Shown here in pieces: positions 1-10,835 of a DNA stretch of 28,391 nucleotides. A program made the translations under genes and the position numbers. Below the pieces are notes generated by a model. The model worked only from the letters and a program-made list of their open reading frames with translations, did not search any database and was not told the origin of the DNA. The stretch is from Saccoglossus kowalevskii (lineage: Eukaryota > Hemichordata > Enteropneusta > Harrimaniidae), in NCBI RefSeq assembly GCF_000003605.2, contig NW_003158749.1:138953-167343 (forward strand). The letters run 5' to 3'. The stretch's first letter is position 1. The number at the start of each line of letters is the position of its first letter.

Positions 1-21
1 TTGTTACTCACAGGCGCTCGG

Positions 22-457
22 ACCGTTTAAAGGCCCAATTCACTTGCCCTGGGCACGTGTGAATTGGAGGTGTGGCTATTCTAATGCATGGTGTTAATCA
101 CTTGCATAGCCTATGACGCATCCTGTTTCAGCGGTCTAACATCACGTGACTGTGATTGACAGTAGTAATTATTCAAGGTTAGTTGCGCATCCCTTTCCCC
201 GGTTCATGTTTTTTACTTGTTTATCCGCCAAAATCTCAGCTCGTACACAATTTATTGTCATAAATATTACACACAGTCAATGCTGTGATATTCATAGTCA
301 CATGCATCCACTTTGGCATGACATAATCGACCTGTAAGTTCGAGAAAACACGTTTTTACTAGAGCTTGGCTGGAGCTGTTTACTACAGCGTGACAAGCAA
401 GGAAATAATCCCTATTGTTTAGGAGCGTATTTATAGTATACCTGGGCCTTTAACGGT
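22..457. repeat. MITE-like inverted-repeat element
   Basis: ACCGTTTAAAGGCCCA at 22-37 is mirrored by TGGGCCTTTAACGGT at 443-457, a 15/16 inverted match with one indel. The ~436-bp span has no coding potential. This spacing suits a short non-autonomous DNA element. No clear target-site duplication is visible, so the family is unknown and the call is tentative. Confidence 0.4.
35..67. repeat. Perfect nested hairpin
   Basis: CCAATTCAC (35-43) pairs with GTGAATTGG (59-67), and inside the loop TGCCC (45-49) pairs with GGGCA (51-55). It sits just inside the left end of the MITE-like element and may be its subterminal hairpin. Confidence 0.55.
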
Positions 458-817
458 TAAGACGGGAGTAGGGGATGTCGTTGAAAGGATAAATACAAAT
501 ACGAAAATTACTGACATGAAAGCCATAGGTTTATCAGAGACTCGCAAAAACATTGCCTGGCCGTAACATATTAACTCATAATGCAATAGTTAGATCGTTC
601 TGACTGTATCAGTATAAAGTCGAAACAACATGCACGTAACTGATGGTTTATATTGCGTCGAATGTGACTCGTTAACATGATCGGTGACTGCCGCCTCACC
701 TGCGGTAATACAAGGTCATCAAAGTTAAAATGCAAATTATCTCAAATGAATTAAATACATCAATCGTGATTGCTCACAAATAATAATTAAGTTTTTGCAA
801 AAGTGACTAAAACTCAC

Positions 818-874
818 CTCAAATTCGGAATCCTCGATTGATTTCACATCGGTTCTAACATTACTTGCAGCCAT
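818..874 (-). CDS. First coding exon of an unidentified minus-strand gene (partial)
   Basis: Read on the minus strand, an ATG at 874-872 sits in the context CAAGATGGCTGC and opens 19 codons (MAASNVRTDVKSIEDSEFE). They end in GAG followed by a consensus donor GTGAGT at 817-812. The exon ends in phase 0. The start context resembles the YY1-type CAAGATGGC element that often overlaps starts of animal genes. Upstream there is a CCAAT box (ATTGG at 940-944 on plus). The 19 residues are hydrophilic and acidic at the end, and too short to name a family. Later exons would lie left of 817, but I could not identify any, so they may be outside the window. The exon lies antisense to the channel gene if that gene's N-terminal exon is further left. 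What is seen is start context plus donor; the gene itself is inference. Confidence 0.55.
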
Positions 875-1030
875 CTTGAAATAGCCTGGAACGATGAGTC
901 TGGCGCATGTGCAAAGCTATTTTTGTAAGCCGCACTATGATTGGTCGACAAAACTCGTCGAAAACTGATCTCGTTGTACGAGATTTGTATAGGCATTGAG
1001 TCAGATGTAATTAGAGGCGAGTGGGACACA
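875..1030 (-). promoter_or_regulatory. Candidate promoter of the minus-strand gene
   Basis: This stretch is GC-richer than its surroundings. It carries a CCAAT box in minus orientation (940-944) and an NRF1-like GCGCATGTGC (903-912) within about 70 bases of the minus-strand ATG. No TATA box is seen. It is a promoter by position and motif only. Confidence 0.35.
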
Positions 1031-1255
1031 ATTTTCTAAGAACTGATTAACGGCAAGAAAAACCAAAAAATCGACATATTTCAAACTAAAATACAAATAA
1101 ATATAATACAAAGGGTTATATATATATAAAAAAAAACAAATATTAAAAAAAAAAAATTGGAGCCTCATACCTACATCGGATTTTAATCAGATTGCAGTGA
1201 GATGTGATAAATGAGTATAAACGTATTATCTTATTGCACCATTAACTAGGCACAG

Positions 1256-1363
1256 CGTTGTTTACTTGCGATGGTGGAAATCGTAGAATTCTCAATGTGT
1301 TTCTCTGCGACTACTATTTTGATTGCGACGACGCTACTGACGAAGAGCCTAGAAACTGCCTGA
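1256..1363 (+). other. LDLa module 1 exon
   Basis: This 108-base exon has acceptor CACAG ending at 1255 and donor GTAAGT at 1364. It encodes FTCDGG, then VFLCDYYFDCDDATDEE, then NC. The acidic calcium-binding cluster is intact. Only four cysteines are present: the C3 position is not a cysteine, and C1 is not in this exon. Confidence 0.85.
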
Positions 1364-4300
1364 GTAAGTACATATATATTTTAACTATCTCCATCAAAAG
1401 ACCTTGCAGCATCATAACATCGCATTTATTGTAACTGAATTTGACATCATTATTAATCATATTTATTTTTCAAATTAACATTAATGTTATTTTGCGTTTG
1501 TGTGCACCCACATGAATATTGTTTGCTTTGCGCTGCGTGTCATCGCAAATGCATGTGTACAGTGTATGTTCGTTCACAAATGTTTACATATGCAAATGCA
1601 CTAATAAATTCACATAACGTTAGCAGAGAAGGTGGGGGTAATTGTTCGAACTAGTTAGATTAACAAAATCAATTCGTTATTACACTATATTTATAAAAAT
1701 AAAACTATATGCGGGATACTAAAACCCGGGTTAAACACATATTTAGTAGCTGTTTCAAACATTATTGTTTTTGTTTCAGACGTCACACTTCCAAAAGCAA
1801 TGGGTGAGTCTGATTCATTATATTAAGTAAAGCAATAACAAACACATGCACTGAATGTGACCCGGGGTATTTATGATATATTGACTGACAATTTGTGGCT
1901 CAATTTTTTTCACGATTGTTTAGATTCGAGGGAGGATCATTTTATGAACTCAATATTCATTATCGTTTTACAATATTAAATATTAGTTATAATTATTAGG
2001 GGTTAGTATTAGGAATTATTATGTAATCCATGGCTACTATTAATTGCGTGTATTGGTATGTATGTATAATTCTGCTATCATATGAATATAACAGGAGTAT
2101 TATAAGTATGCCATCACTTTTCCTATTATTACGTTACACACATCGGCTAAAACTTTCGATAGATTTACTCAATTTCAACTTCCAGGTTTCCCAGTTTTTC
2201 GTTGTCTTTCCACTGGCGAAGAAGTACCACAGTTTAAAGTGTGTAACAATGTGATTGATTGCACTGATGCAAGCGATGAGCTTGAATGTACACATGGTAA
2301 GTAAAGAAGTGGGATTAACATGAAGCAAAATCTATCTGGCGATGTCGCGGTATTAGTGTTCGGGACTGGAAAGTGGTGAAAGTTGCGCCATGAAACAGCA
2401 AGGTGTTTTGCAAACCTAACCACGCAAATGTTACGAAAGAATAAGTGGTGACTCAGTCCAGTGCTGCTGCATGCTTTTCCCTCTCCACAATACAATTGAA
2501 GTAATCAGGTCAGCTGTTTTAGAACGGGGAATTATTGCTTAGTGCTGTCTCGGATTCGCTGTTCGCGTTACCAATCACCGGTTGGTTTATAAAGACAGAA
2601 ATTAAACAAATTTTCAAACATTCAGAGCTGTCTTGAGAATATTAATTCTCACTAACTTCGAAATTTGATTGTTAAACACCCAGTATCAGTCATGAAATCA
2701 GTTTCAGTGGCGGCGACACAGCGACCCCTCTCCCTCGAAATAAATGTTGAAACCAAGCTGAAACCCATTGTGCCAGCAAAATTGTCCCCTCAAAATGCAG
2801 GAAATGGCGTTTCAGAGGGTCTATGTTTCAAAATTGTTAATAGTGAGCATGCCCCTATACCTCCTAGTAAGGTCGTGCCTTCGGTGCAAGGTTAGTGTGC
2901 AGATTTCGCCGTCTCTGAGTTTGTGTTGTGACCGTGAGTTGTTTATATCTTAATTTAAATTTCGGTAGGGTATTATATTAATTCTTCTTTTCAGTACTTA
3001 GTATTTGTTATATTGATTTTGTGTTTATTGTTAAAATAATACACTCGCTTCATTATTAATTCAAATCTTTCATTCCAGGTGAACACGCCGAATATCACGT
3101 GACTGCAGATGGTTTACGTTCCCTGTATTCTGGTATTACGGATGATATCAACGTATTCAATGACTTTGTTGATAATGTGTTCCAGGATCATCTATTAGGG
3201 CGAGTCGCTCATGAACATCCACCAGATTGGAATGGATTTATCGCTTACAGCAACTCCCCTGACTACAGTGACCTGGAGGATGTGTTAAAACTTCCTGTTG
3301 ATAAAACAGCAAAATATGGCCATCAGCTAAATGATTTTGTACTGGAATGTACATTTGATGGTAACCAGTGTAATATGAGTAGGTGAGAACTCAAAATTGA
3401 CATTTCAACTCAGGAGCCAATCAGTGACGGCCTCAGAGTTAGATGATACTTTCGGTTTCAAATACCCCAGGAAAGAGTTCTATGTTCTTCGTGTAATTAG
3501 ATGTTCATATGCAAGGGATTTTCCAGACAAAAACGACGAATTCGGCCGAATTTTGTTAGCAGTTGGCTTAATATTAGCCCCAAAAAATCATTTGACCGTG
3601 ACTATTTTTCTCTATTTTTCTTAAAAAAATCGTTTCTTAGCTTCTCTCTCTTCTATTGAGTCCGTATTCAAGATGGCGGCCCCATATAGTAAATACCGCA
3701 TTTATTTTGTTATCACTTGTACGCCAGTTGACTGTGAGTTGACGTTATATCATACGACGTACAGACATAATAACATTGCATTAACTTGTTATAGATTGAA
3801 GACATGAATACTTTCAAATCAATAATTCTCGTAATGTTTTCTTCATTGAATATTTCTTGCAGCGATTTTAAAGAGTTTTATGACGACCGCTATGGCAATT
3901 GTTTTCAGTTCAACCCTTACAACAATGAGGGAAGAAATGGGCTTTATTCAATGAAAACAGGTGCCAAGTATGGTTAGTAAATGAAATCATCCTTACATCA
4001 AATGACTAAAATACAAGAATCGTGGTTTCTAAAATGAGCAGTACAGTACAGTATTTATACAGCACATCTATAATCCATAACGGTACTCATTGTGAGGTAT
4101 TAATATTTCAGGACTTACGATGACGCTTTTTACTGAACAAGATGAGTATATCAGCATATACGGTCGTGATTCCGGAGCGAGGGTTGTGATTCACCATCCA
4201 ACAGTGCCTCCACTTCCCTGGTCTGAAGGAATCACAATACCACCAGGAATGATTACATCTTTAGGACTGAAGGAGGTGGGTATAATGAATAAACGAACGA

Positions 4301-7300
4301 ACAAATTATTGTTTGTTTTATTTTTTTCATTTGCAAGCATGGTAAAATCCGTGTCGTTGCCATGTTCGATTGTGCCAATTTTGATTTTTGTCCTGTTCAC
4401 ATCACTAAGTAATTTATGTTCACCGCCATGAATTAAAAAAAATGTGAGATTCTTGTAAAATTGATGAAAGCAAATTGAAAATAGGAGAAAGTGATTTTTC
4501 AATGAAAATACAATACGGGGTCACACAACTGAAACCCATGTCCTATGATTCCGATATTTTTTTTTTCAAATGTATGCAATCCAATATTTGCTTATTCCCA
4601 ATGTCAGAAGCAATACTCCAGAACAATTACATATTGCCTATGGTTTGTGCATTATGACCTATGACCTATCATTCACAGTTACCAAGGTGTCTCGATACGG
4701 TCTTGCATCATTTAGTTATTGTATTCACTTTCAATTTCAATTGAATTTCATTTCGTCTAATTCATAGAACCAATGAAAACACACTAAAATAAAAAGTTAT
4801 GCTTATTTATTCAATGAATCGGTTCTCAGAAGGGCAAATATATTCTTTGCTTTACAGGGAATAGGAAATCTCTCCATTGGATGGGGTACCACCGCATCAT
4901 CAGTGATGCATGCCATCATATTCATATTCATATGATAGCAGAATTATTGCACACATAACAATACACGCAATTAATAGTATCTATAGATTACATAATAACT
5001 CCTAATACTAGGCCTCAATAATTATAACTAATATTGAATGCGGTAATACGATGATGAATATGGAGTTTATAAAAATTTTCTCTAAACAATCGTGAAATTG
5101 AGCCACAAATTGTCAGTAAAAATAACATAAATACCTCGGGTCACACTCTAAGCATGTGTTTGTTCAAAAAATAAATTGCCTTTAATTGGAAAAGCTACAA
5201 CACAACTACCACTGCTGTCCAGACCATTCTACAATTCATTGTCTAAATCATTTTTCTCTACACAATCATATGTTCTTATTTTACTTAAGTTGTGACACAG
5301 TAAAATGAATTCCTTTACCAAGTTGCAAAACTTGTTAACATAAATTCCAGTTGACATCCGGTAAGTCAATGCAAAAAGTTGGATCTTGCATATAAGTTTA
5401 GGATTTATTTCAGACGAGGATAAGTCGACAACCGTATCCCTATGGAAACTGTACTCAACAAACTGATTTTAAAACCGTGTATGGAAGTTTTTACTCTCAG
5501 ACGGTAAGTATAACACTTGATACCGATTTTTTTATAGTATTCAAACGTGGTGAATGTCACGATGAAATAGTTACAATAATATCACGACCAAATTGCGGCG
5601 CAAATAACATACGGTTCAAGCAAATGAGTTTGCAGCTCTTCTTCTATAATCCAGAATGATGTTCCAATTATCAAACATTACACCAACACCGTTGTGTTAT
5701 CACGGTACATCCCTTCTAACAGTAACATATTCAATGACTGCTCCATCCATGTTTTTTTTTAGCTCTGTCCGTTTGATTTTTCTTGCCTGTTTATCAATGA
5801 ATGAGATGACAGTTAATATTAATTTATTTCGCGCCAGGTATGTGACGAGTCGTGCTTACAGGATAATATGTTAAAGTATTGTGGGTGTGTCGATACAATG
5901 TTACGAGGTGAACCTCAGTGTATGTTGCTTAATAGAACACAGGGTAAGTTGATAAAACTGCCCCACAGAAAAGGAACACATATATTCAATTAGACGGTGC
6001 ATAACAACGTATTATATGTGTGCGACTAGCAAAGGTAAAAAGCAAAAATAGCTGTAAAATGATGCTTAGGGGTTGAAAATATCACAACATGAAACATGAA
6101 GTATTTTGAACTCACGATTCTGAAAATCGCCTTGTCACTGCAGGCATACATGCTACCAAAACCCAAAACTAACTCTGCAAAAACACCCAAAATGTCATTT
6201 TGACTATAAATGTACATATTGTTGTATAGAAATACAAACTTCCACGTGGTCTCAATAGCTTGATTAACGAATGTTACAATTATTTTCAGCATAGATATCA
6301 ACCGTAAATGGCAGATAATACATATCTTGCAATTATTTACATTCAAGCCCCATTAGTACTTAAAAATGTGTATCTAACTTCAGATTCGTGCAAACAATTG
6401 ATACAGTATTTTGCTCGGAAGTTGTTATTGGGTTGCAAGTGTCACCAACCCTGCACGTGAGTATAGATTATATCTGATTATTGATTATTGAACATTCATT
6501 GAACGTGGCACTAAAGTCCACAAGGCCTATTTTATTGTTGTACTTGTTATCACTGTTGTTTCGACAGTTTGTCCCTGAGACATTTTTTACTGATGCGAAC
6601 TAGTAGGTATAACTTTGCATCAATGGTTCACCCTACATCTGAAGTAGGTTATCAGATGCGTCATAATATTTCCCAATAAAATAATGGTTACGTAATCGTA
6701 CAATCTCTGTGACGAGTATTCTCTATTCCTCAAACATATAGGTCAATGACAATATGCTTTGCAACCAATATTAGAGTATTGTCTGTTTAGGTAATGGCCT
6801 ACGCAGGGCCTATTTATTCCAATGTCGGGTCAGTATGGAATAAAACAATAACAGACATTTAATGTACTAACTATTACCTATTTGAGTCCGGGTGGGAGAA
6901 TATGTCAAGGGGAAATCTTCATTGAATTGGTATTGAATTTCTTTCAATTGTCAGTGACCAATTGACTTAATCTCCTTCAGCCTCATACATTCTAAACTAA
7001 ATGACCAATATATGTTATATTCAATTATGATAATGTGTGATAATGTTAGCATTAGTATGCACTTTTCTATTTCAGAGAAAGTTGGTACACAAAAACAATA
7101 TCCCAGTCTCTGTACCCATCAAATAAATTTCTTGTAAGTGACATAAATACACAATTTTCATTCTCAATTTTGACGCTTTAGAAACTCGGTAATTGATAAT
7201 TAGTGTACTGGTGCAACAACTAATGTCAATGCTTAATACACAAGATCACTACTTTTCATTCACTCTATGGGTTACTATCTTGAGCAGAACAAGTGCTAAG

Positions 7301-8036
7301 CTGTGGGCTGAATATACGGTGTATTGCGATATTAGAAATTTGAATAAGGTCGATAATTACAACGTTCTCCTGTTGTAATTGTTTCCAACAGAAGCATTTA
7401 CTGAAATTGATTCATCATAAAAACAAGAAAACAAAAGTGATTAGTGATTTGGAAGGATTTAGGTAAGTGAATGAACTTACATTAATCCATACTGATATAA
7501 AATGTGTATTTATGCTAGATTGATAAATAATGAATGCAATGCAATTATTGTGAAACTAATCACGGTTGAAAATTTCCTTCCAGGCAAAATATTGTACAGC
7601 TAGAGGTGTACTTTGAGGAACTAAATTATGAAACTATTACTGAGGTGCCTGACATTACGGTGAGTGCAATGAATACTAAGAACATATGATTGTGTGGAGA
7701 AAAATGTTGAAAGTTATTAATGTAGAATGCTCTGCACAGCAGTGTTAGTTGTGCAATGAATTGCATTTTTGAGACCATAATGATGTATCAAATTTCTACA
7801 AATGTGGTGTTTAGGGATACCGTGTTTGTATATCCTATGTGACGACTGTGGCTCTAACAACATTATTATCATTGCAGATAGAGAACCTGCTTGGTAATAT
7901 TGGTGGTATTCTTGGCCTTTATTGTGGTTTTTGTGTCATAACTATAGTGGAGCTTCTTCAATTAGGGTGCGATTTAATAAAAGCAGCCTGGAATAGAAAG
8001 AGCAGAACAACGTCAGCCAGTAATAACCAGATCTAA
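1256..8036 (+). CDS. DEG/ENaC-family sodium channel with two LDLa modules (5' partial)
   Basis: Thirteen phase-consistent GT-AG exons: 1256-1363, 1780-1803, 2186-2296, 3079-3382, 3863-3972, 4112-4275, 5414-5503, 5838-5943, 6384-6456, 7076-7133, 7392-7462, 7584-7659, 7878-8036 (TAA at 8034). They give 483 codons after two bases completing a split codon. Exons 1 and 3 encode LDL-receptor class A modules (DDATDEE and DCTDASDE acidic motifs). Exons 4-11 give the DEG/ENaC extracellular domain: GHQLNDFVLECTFDG, RYGNCFQFN, GARVVIHHP, PYPYGNC, CGC and CKCHQPC. The last two exons give the pre-TM2 region and TM2 (YFEELNYETI, LLGNIGGILGLYCGFCVITIVE), then a short basic tail. The family forms trimeric amiloride-type sodium channels gated by peptides, acid or force. 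TM1 and the cytoplasmic N-terminus are missing, probably left of the window. The ligand is unknown. The selectivity-filter triplet reads GFC instead of GAS/GSS. Confidence 0.9.
1780..1803 (+). other. 24-base microexon linking the LDLa modules
   Basis: A microexon sits between TTTCAG and GTGAGT. With flanking split codons it gives NVTLPKAMG, which includes an N-glycosylation sequon (NVT). Both neighbouring exon phases fit (enters with two bases, leaves with one), which is the main support. Confidence 0.75.
1837..2089 (+). repeat. Dispersed repeat, copy A (intron)
   Basis: About 253 bp, matched in reverse orientation by 4924-5164. Shared blocks include GACAATTTGTGGCTCAATTT and CTGCTATCATATGAATAT. 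It sits in the intron before the second LDLa exon. No coding potential or terminal inverted repeats are seen, so it is probably a non-autonomous element. Confidence 0.8.
2720..2895 (+). repeat. Dispersed repeat related to 14105-14272
   Basis: The segment around AAAATGCAGGAAATGGCGTT and the following CCTAGTAAGGTCGT matches 14105-14272 in the same orientation, with scattered substitutions and small indels. It lies in an intron of the channel gene. It looks like a fragment of a widespread transposon; the apparent open frame is not a gene. Confidence 0.65.
4924..5164 (-). repeat. Dispersed repeat, copy B (inverted)
   Basis: Reverse-complement counterpart of 1837-2089, about 241 bp, in a different intron of the same gene. 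Both ends coincide with those of copy A, which suggests a defined element rather than chance similarity. Confidence 0.8.
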
Positions 8037-8089
8037 GTACATTATGTATTTGTGTGATTGAGTCATTAAGTTTCTATCCTTGGATACTG

Positions 8090-8606
8090 TGGGTGATGTG
8101 GAAGTCGACATGTTTGGTGACATATTATTATCACAACCAAATAGACTCAATATATTTAGATTTGTCGAAGACATTCAAATTATGTAATCGTGCGTTACTT
8201 TTACGTCATATTGAATTAGTGGCAGCTTACTGCTTTGGTCCAGGATCATATATACATATTAACATACACGAAAGTGTCGGTCGTTTTAAATGGACACGTA
8301 TCAGACTGGTGTGGATTCACATCAAGTTCACCTCAAAGATCATTTCTTGGGTCATTGTTTTTCATTTTTGTAGGTTAATGACTTGTCAAACTATATACAT
8401 AATTAAGATATTTCAACGTATACAGAACACTAGAAGGTGTATTAATCTATTTATACATTATTCTTCTGTAAAAAAAAAAACTCCAACAGTCGTGCTTTAC
8501 GTTGGTGAGCCAATACTGCATCTTAAAATTAATATTCGTAAATGTAATGCTATTTCATTCAGTACTGAGCGTAACAGCCCCATGTATGGGGTAAATGTTC
8601 AATAAA
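8090..8606 (+). pseudogene. Decayed LINE reverse-transcriptase fragment
   Basis: Reverse-transcriptase motifs of a non-LTR retrotransposon appear in order but in three different frames. NQIDSIYLDLSKTF (from 8135) corresponds to the first catalytic-Asp motif. SSPQRSFLG (from 8322) corresponds to the usual SGVPQGSxLGP block. VNDLSNYI follows from 8374, and LHLKINIRKCNAISFS comes near 8518-8565, the usual LxLNxxKC block. A clean FADD/YADD box is not seen. Frame changes and missing residues show it is dead. It is in the same orientation as the channel and begins within about 100 bases of its stop, so it probably forms part of the channel's 3' UTR. The later stretch 8742-8945 (PPFAVRIDLLC) may be the eroded tail of the same element. 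The clade is not resolved. Confidence 0.7.
8601..8606 (+). terminator. Candidate poly(A) signal for the channel gene
   Basis: First AATAAA after the stop at 8036, giving a 3' UTR of about 0.6 kb. It falls at the end of the LINE remnant, so the signal may have been supplied by the insertion. Confidence 0.4.
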
Positions 8607-10835
8607 ATTAAGATTAGGTTTAATTAGTGCACGTAATTTAGTCATTTTATTTATTAGTAAATTTACTACAGTAATAATATCTTAATTATGCAAATATTGT
8701 GAACAAAATTGATTTTTTCAAAAGAAATGTAATAATATTTAATGTATGAAAGAAAATACTACTTACCAACGTGTAGTCGATTTAGCCCACCCTTTGCAGT
8801 TCGCATTGATCTTCTTTGTTCACAGAAATCTATTCATTCCGCATCAACAGTTTTTATATTTCATTTAAAATCCTTATTCCATATTGTCAGAAAATATTCT
8901 TTTCTATTCCCTGTACTTTTGTATTTAATGACATTCTACTCATAATGCTATTGACATTTTAGCAGTGTTTATAGTTTTAAACAAGGTTTTTTATTATACA
9001 TCTGTCACCATAACGCTATACGTTACAGCGTGTCGTAGTGTTACGGGGGTAATTTCATCCTACCATATTAGAAAATGCTAATTCCAAATATATGGAATGA
9101 TTACGCGCGTAAGCGTCCTCTAATAACAAAAAAAAACATGGCTGTCACCAGGTTTTGACCGGACTCCACGTAAAGAAGTTCTACACTTTTTGGATTTCCT
9201 TGGAAGGAAAAGATATATACTTAGACAGTACGCCGTCGCATCGACCCCCGCTGCGCGCCCGTCCTTTGGCTGTAATGTCTCCGTGCATACTTTGAGGTAT
9301 CCTCGTAATAACCTCATATTATCGTCATTGTTTGTAGACGTATATACTTTTGTTGTGTCAGGCATAATATTGTTTGGGCATGTTGATCAAAGCCAATCAA
9401 TTAAATACATCAAATCTTATGTCCAACGTTTGCTTCAATCTGTCAATATTATAAATAAAAACGACAGTGTAGTTAGTATTCCAGAGATATGTTCAATGTG
9501 CTTTTGTATTGCTATTGTATGAATGATTGAACCCTATCGTGATTCATGAAAACATTCGTGCATGTATATATGTAAAAAAAGAAGCTCCATTTCAGTTTAT
9601 GCAAATACTATTACCTGCACGCTCTACACAAGACCACAAGTCACTTAAAATTCAAATGAATCGTTGCATCTACCAAGTTCCAACCAAGTTCGAGATCTAA
9701 AGAGATCGATGTTGATCGAGGTAAAGCCGATCGTGGGAAAAGCAACGCTCTCTTAAAGTCAGCACATATGTACATTGATCATGTCAAGGACAGTAGTTCA
9801 TTATACCAAAACAAAAAACAAATCTGCAAAAAGGCTGCACTGCATTATCTCTATTGCCCGATTTCCGATGACGTGTATGACTTTGGTAAGCATAAACAAT
9901 CTACGCGGCAACTATCTAACACGTCAGAGCTACGGTGTTTACATATGACACGTGCACACAAATAAAAACTACGCTCTGGAACATCCGGGCCATAATAACA
10001 ATCAATGGGAAAAAAAACTTAAATTATTGAACAATTTATTTTAACCCACATGAAATAAAGGGAAGTCAAAATTAGACAAAATTAATAAAAGTGTAATCAC
10101 AGGATGTGTTGCTCTGAGTGTCGACATATATGTAAAGTGACCATGCCAGGGTTCCGTATTAATTTTATTATACAGAAAAAGACAAACATTTTATGAATGG
10201 CTGCAGTGCAATATCTGATTTGCACAATTTCCAATGACAATATTCAAAACGCGTTTATTATGAAATACCGCCAGCACATACTTTTGACGTCCACTCTGTA
10301 TATTGTGGTTATTAGAAAACTGTACACGCCCTCTATCATACTAAACTGGTCACCAGATTTATCAAGTGTTGTTCCTTATACGTATCGGGAATCATTATAA
10401 GCACTCGAGCTTAATGCAACTTTTGGATTCTGCATACAACATATTCAGCCTATCACAACGCATATAATTTAGCCAATCAGATCCCTTCCTTGTCCTTGTA
10501 CTTGTCAGATGCTGTTTTATGTTAGTGTAATAAACCTCGTTACTTCCTCAAGCCACTTTTATATCGCCTCCGTTATCTCTATCCACCCGAATCTCTTCTA
10601 TACAATTCTACACATACGATAACTCTACCTTTGCGAGCTACAAAAACTTGAATCTATACAACGCCATCAGCGGCTGTGTCTTTTTTTTACCCTAGAAATT
10701 TCTGCAAAGACATCGCCGTGCCGAGAACTGTCGTGCAGTACAGATACACAGTTAGAATCGATGTTCTGAGTGACAATAGCAGAACCAGGATTCGTCAGTT
10801 ACAACAACCGACGACAATAAAAAACAAAGATCACA
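8607..10835. other. Intergenic, no gene recognised
   Basis: AT-rich sequence with short opposing frames around 9120-9520 that cover a local GC-rich patch (9235-9275). None has a credible start, splice context or family match. An AATAAA lies at 10531. A polypyrimidine tract with CCCTAG at 10681-10695 precedes about 180 bases of open but unrecognisable frame that ends inside the TTAA element. Confidence 0.5.

Larger units (their letters stand above)
1..817. other. Gene-poor left flank
   Basis: I find no convincing exon on either strand here. The minus-strand gene that starts at 874 should have its later exons to the left, and the channel gene should have its N-terminal exon to the left, but neither is visible. 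A DEG/ENaC first membrane helix was looked for and not found. The only structure is a MITE-like inverted-repeat pair and a hairpin, listed separately. Confidence 0.5.

Noticed and set aside
2175-2495. Minus-strand open frame over the second LDLa exon
   Set aside because: Shadow of the plus-strand LDLa exon, which has splice sites and family motifs.
8054-8605. 183-codon open frame after the channel stop
   Set aside because: The start is not ATG, and the residues match a reverse transcriptase only in pieces across three frames, so it is a relic rather than a gene.
9120-9522. Overlapping frames on both strands around a GC-rich patch
   Set aside because: No ATG with support, no splice sites, no family resemblance; overlap of both strands suggests base composition alone.
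10480-10640. Possible solo LTR with AATAAA at 10531
   Set aside because: No TG...CA borders, duplicated target site or second copy could be found in the window.
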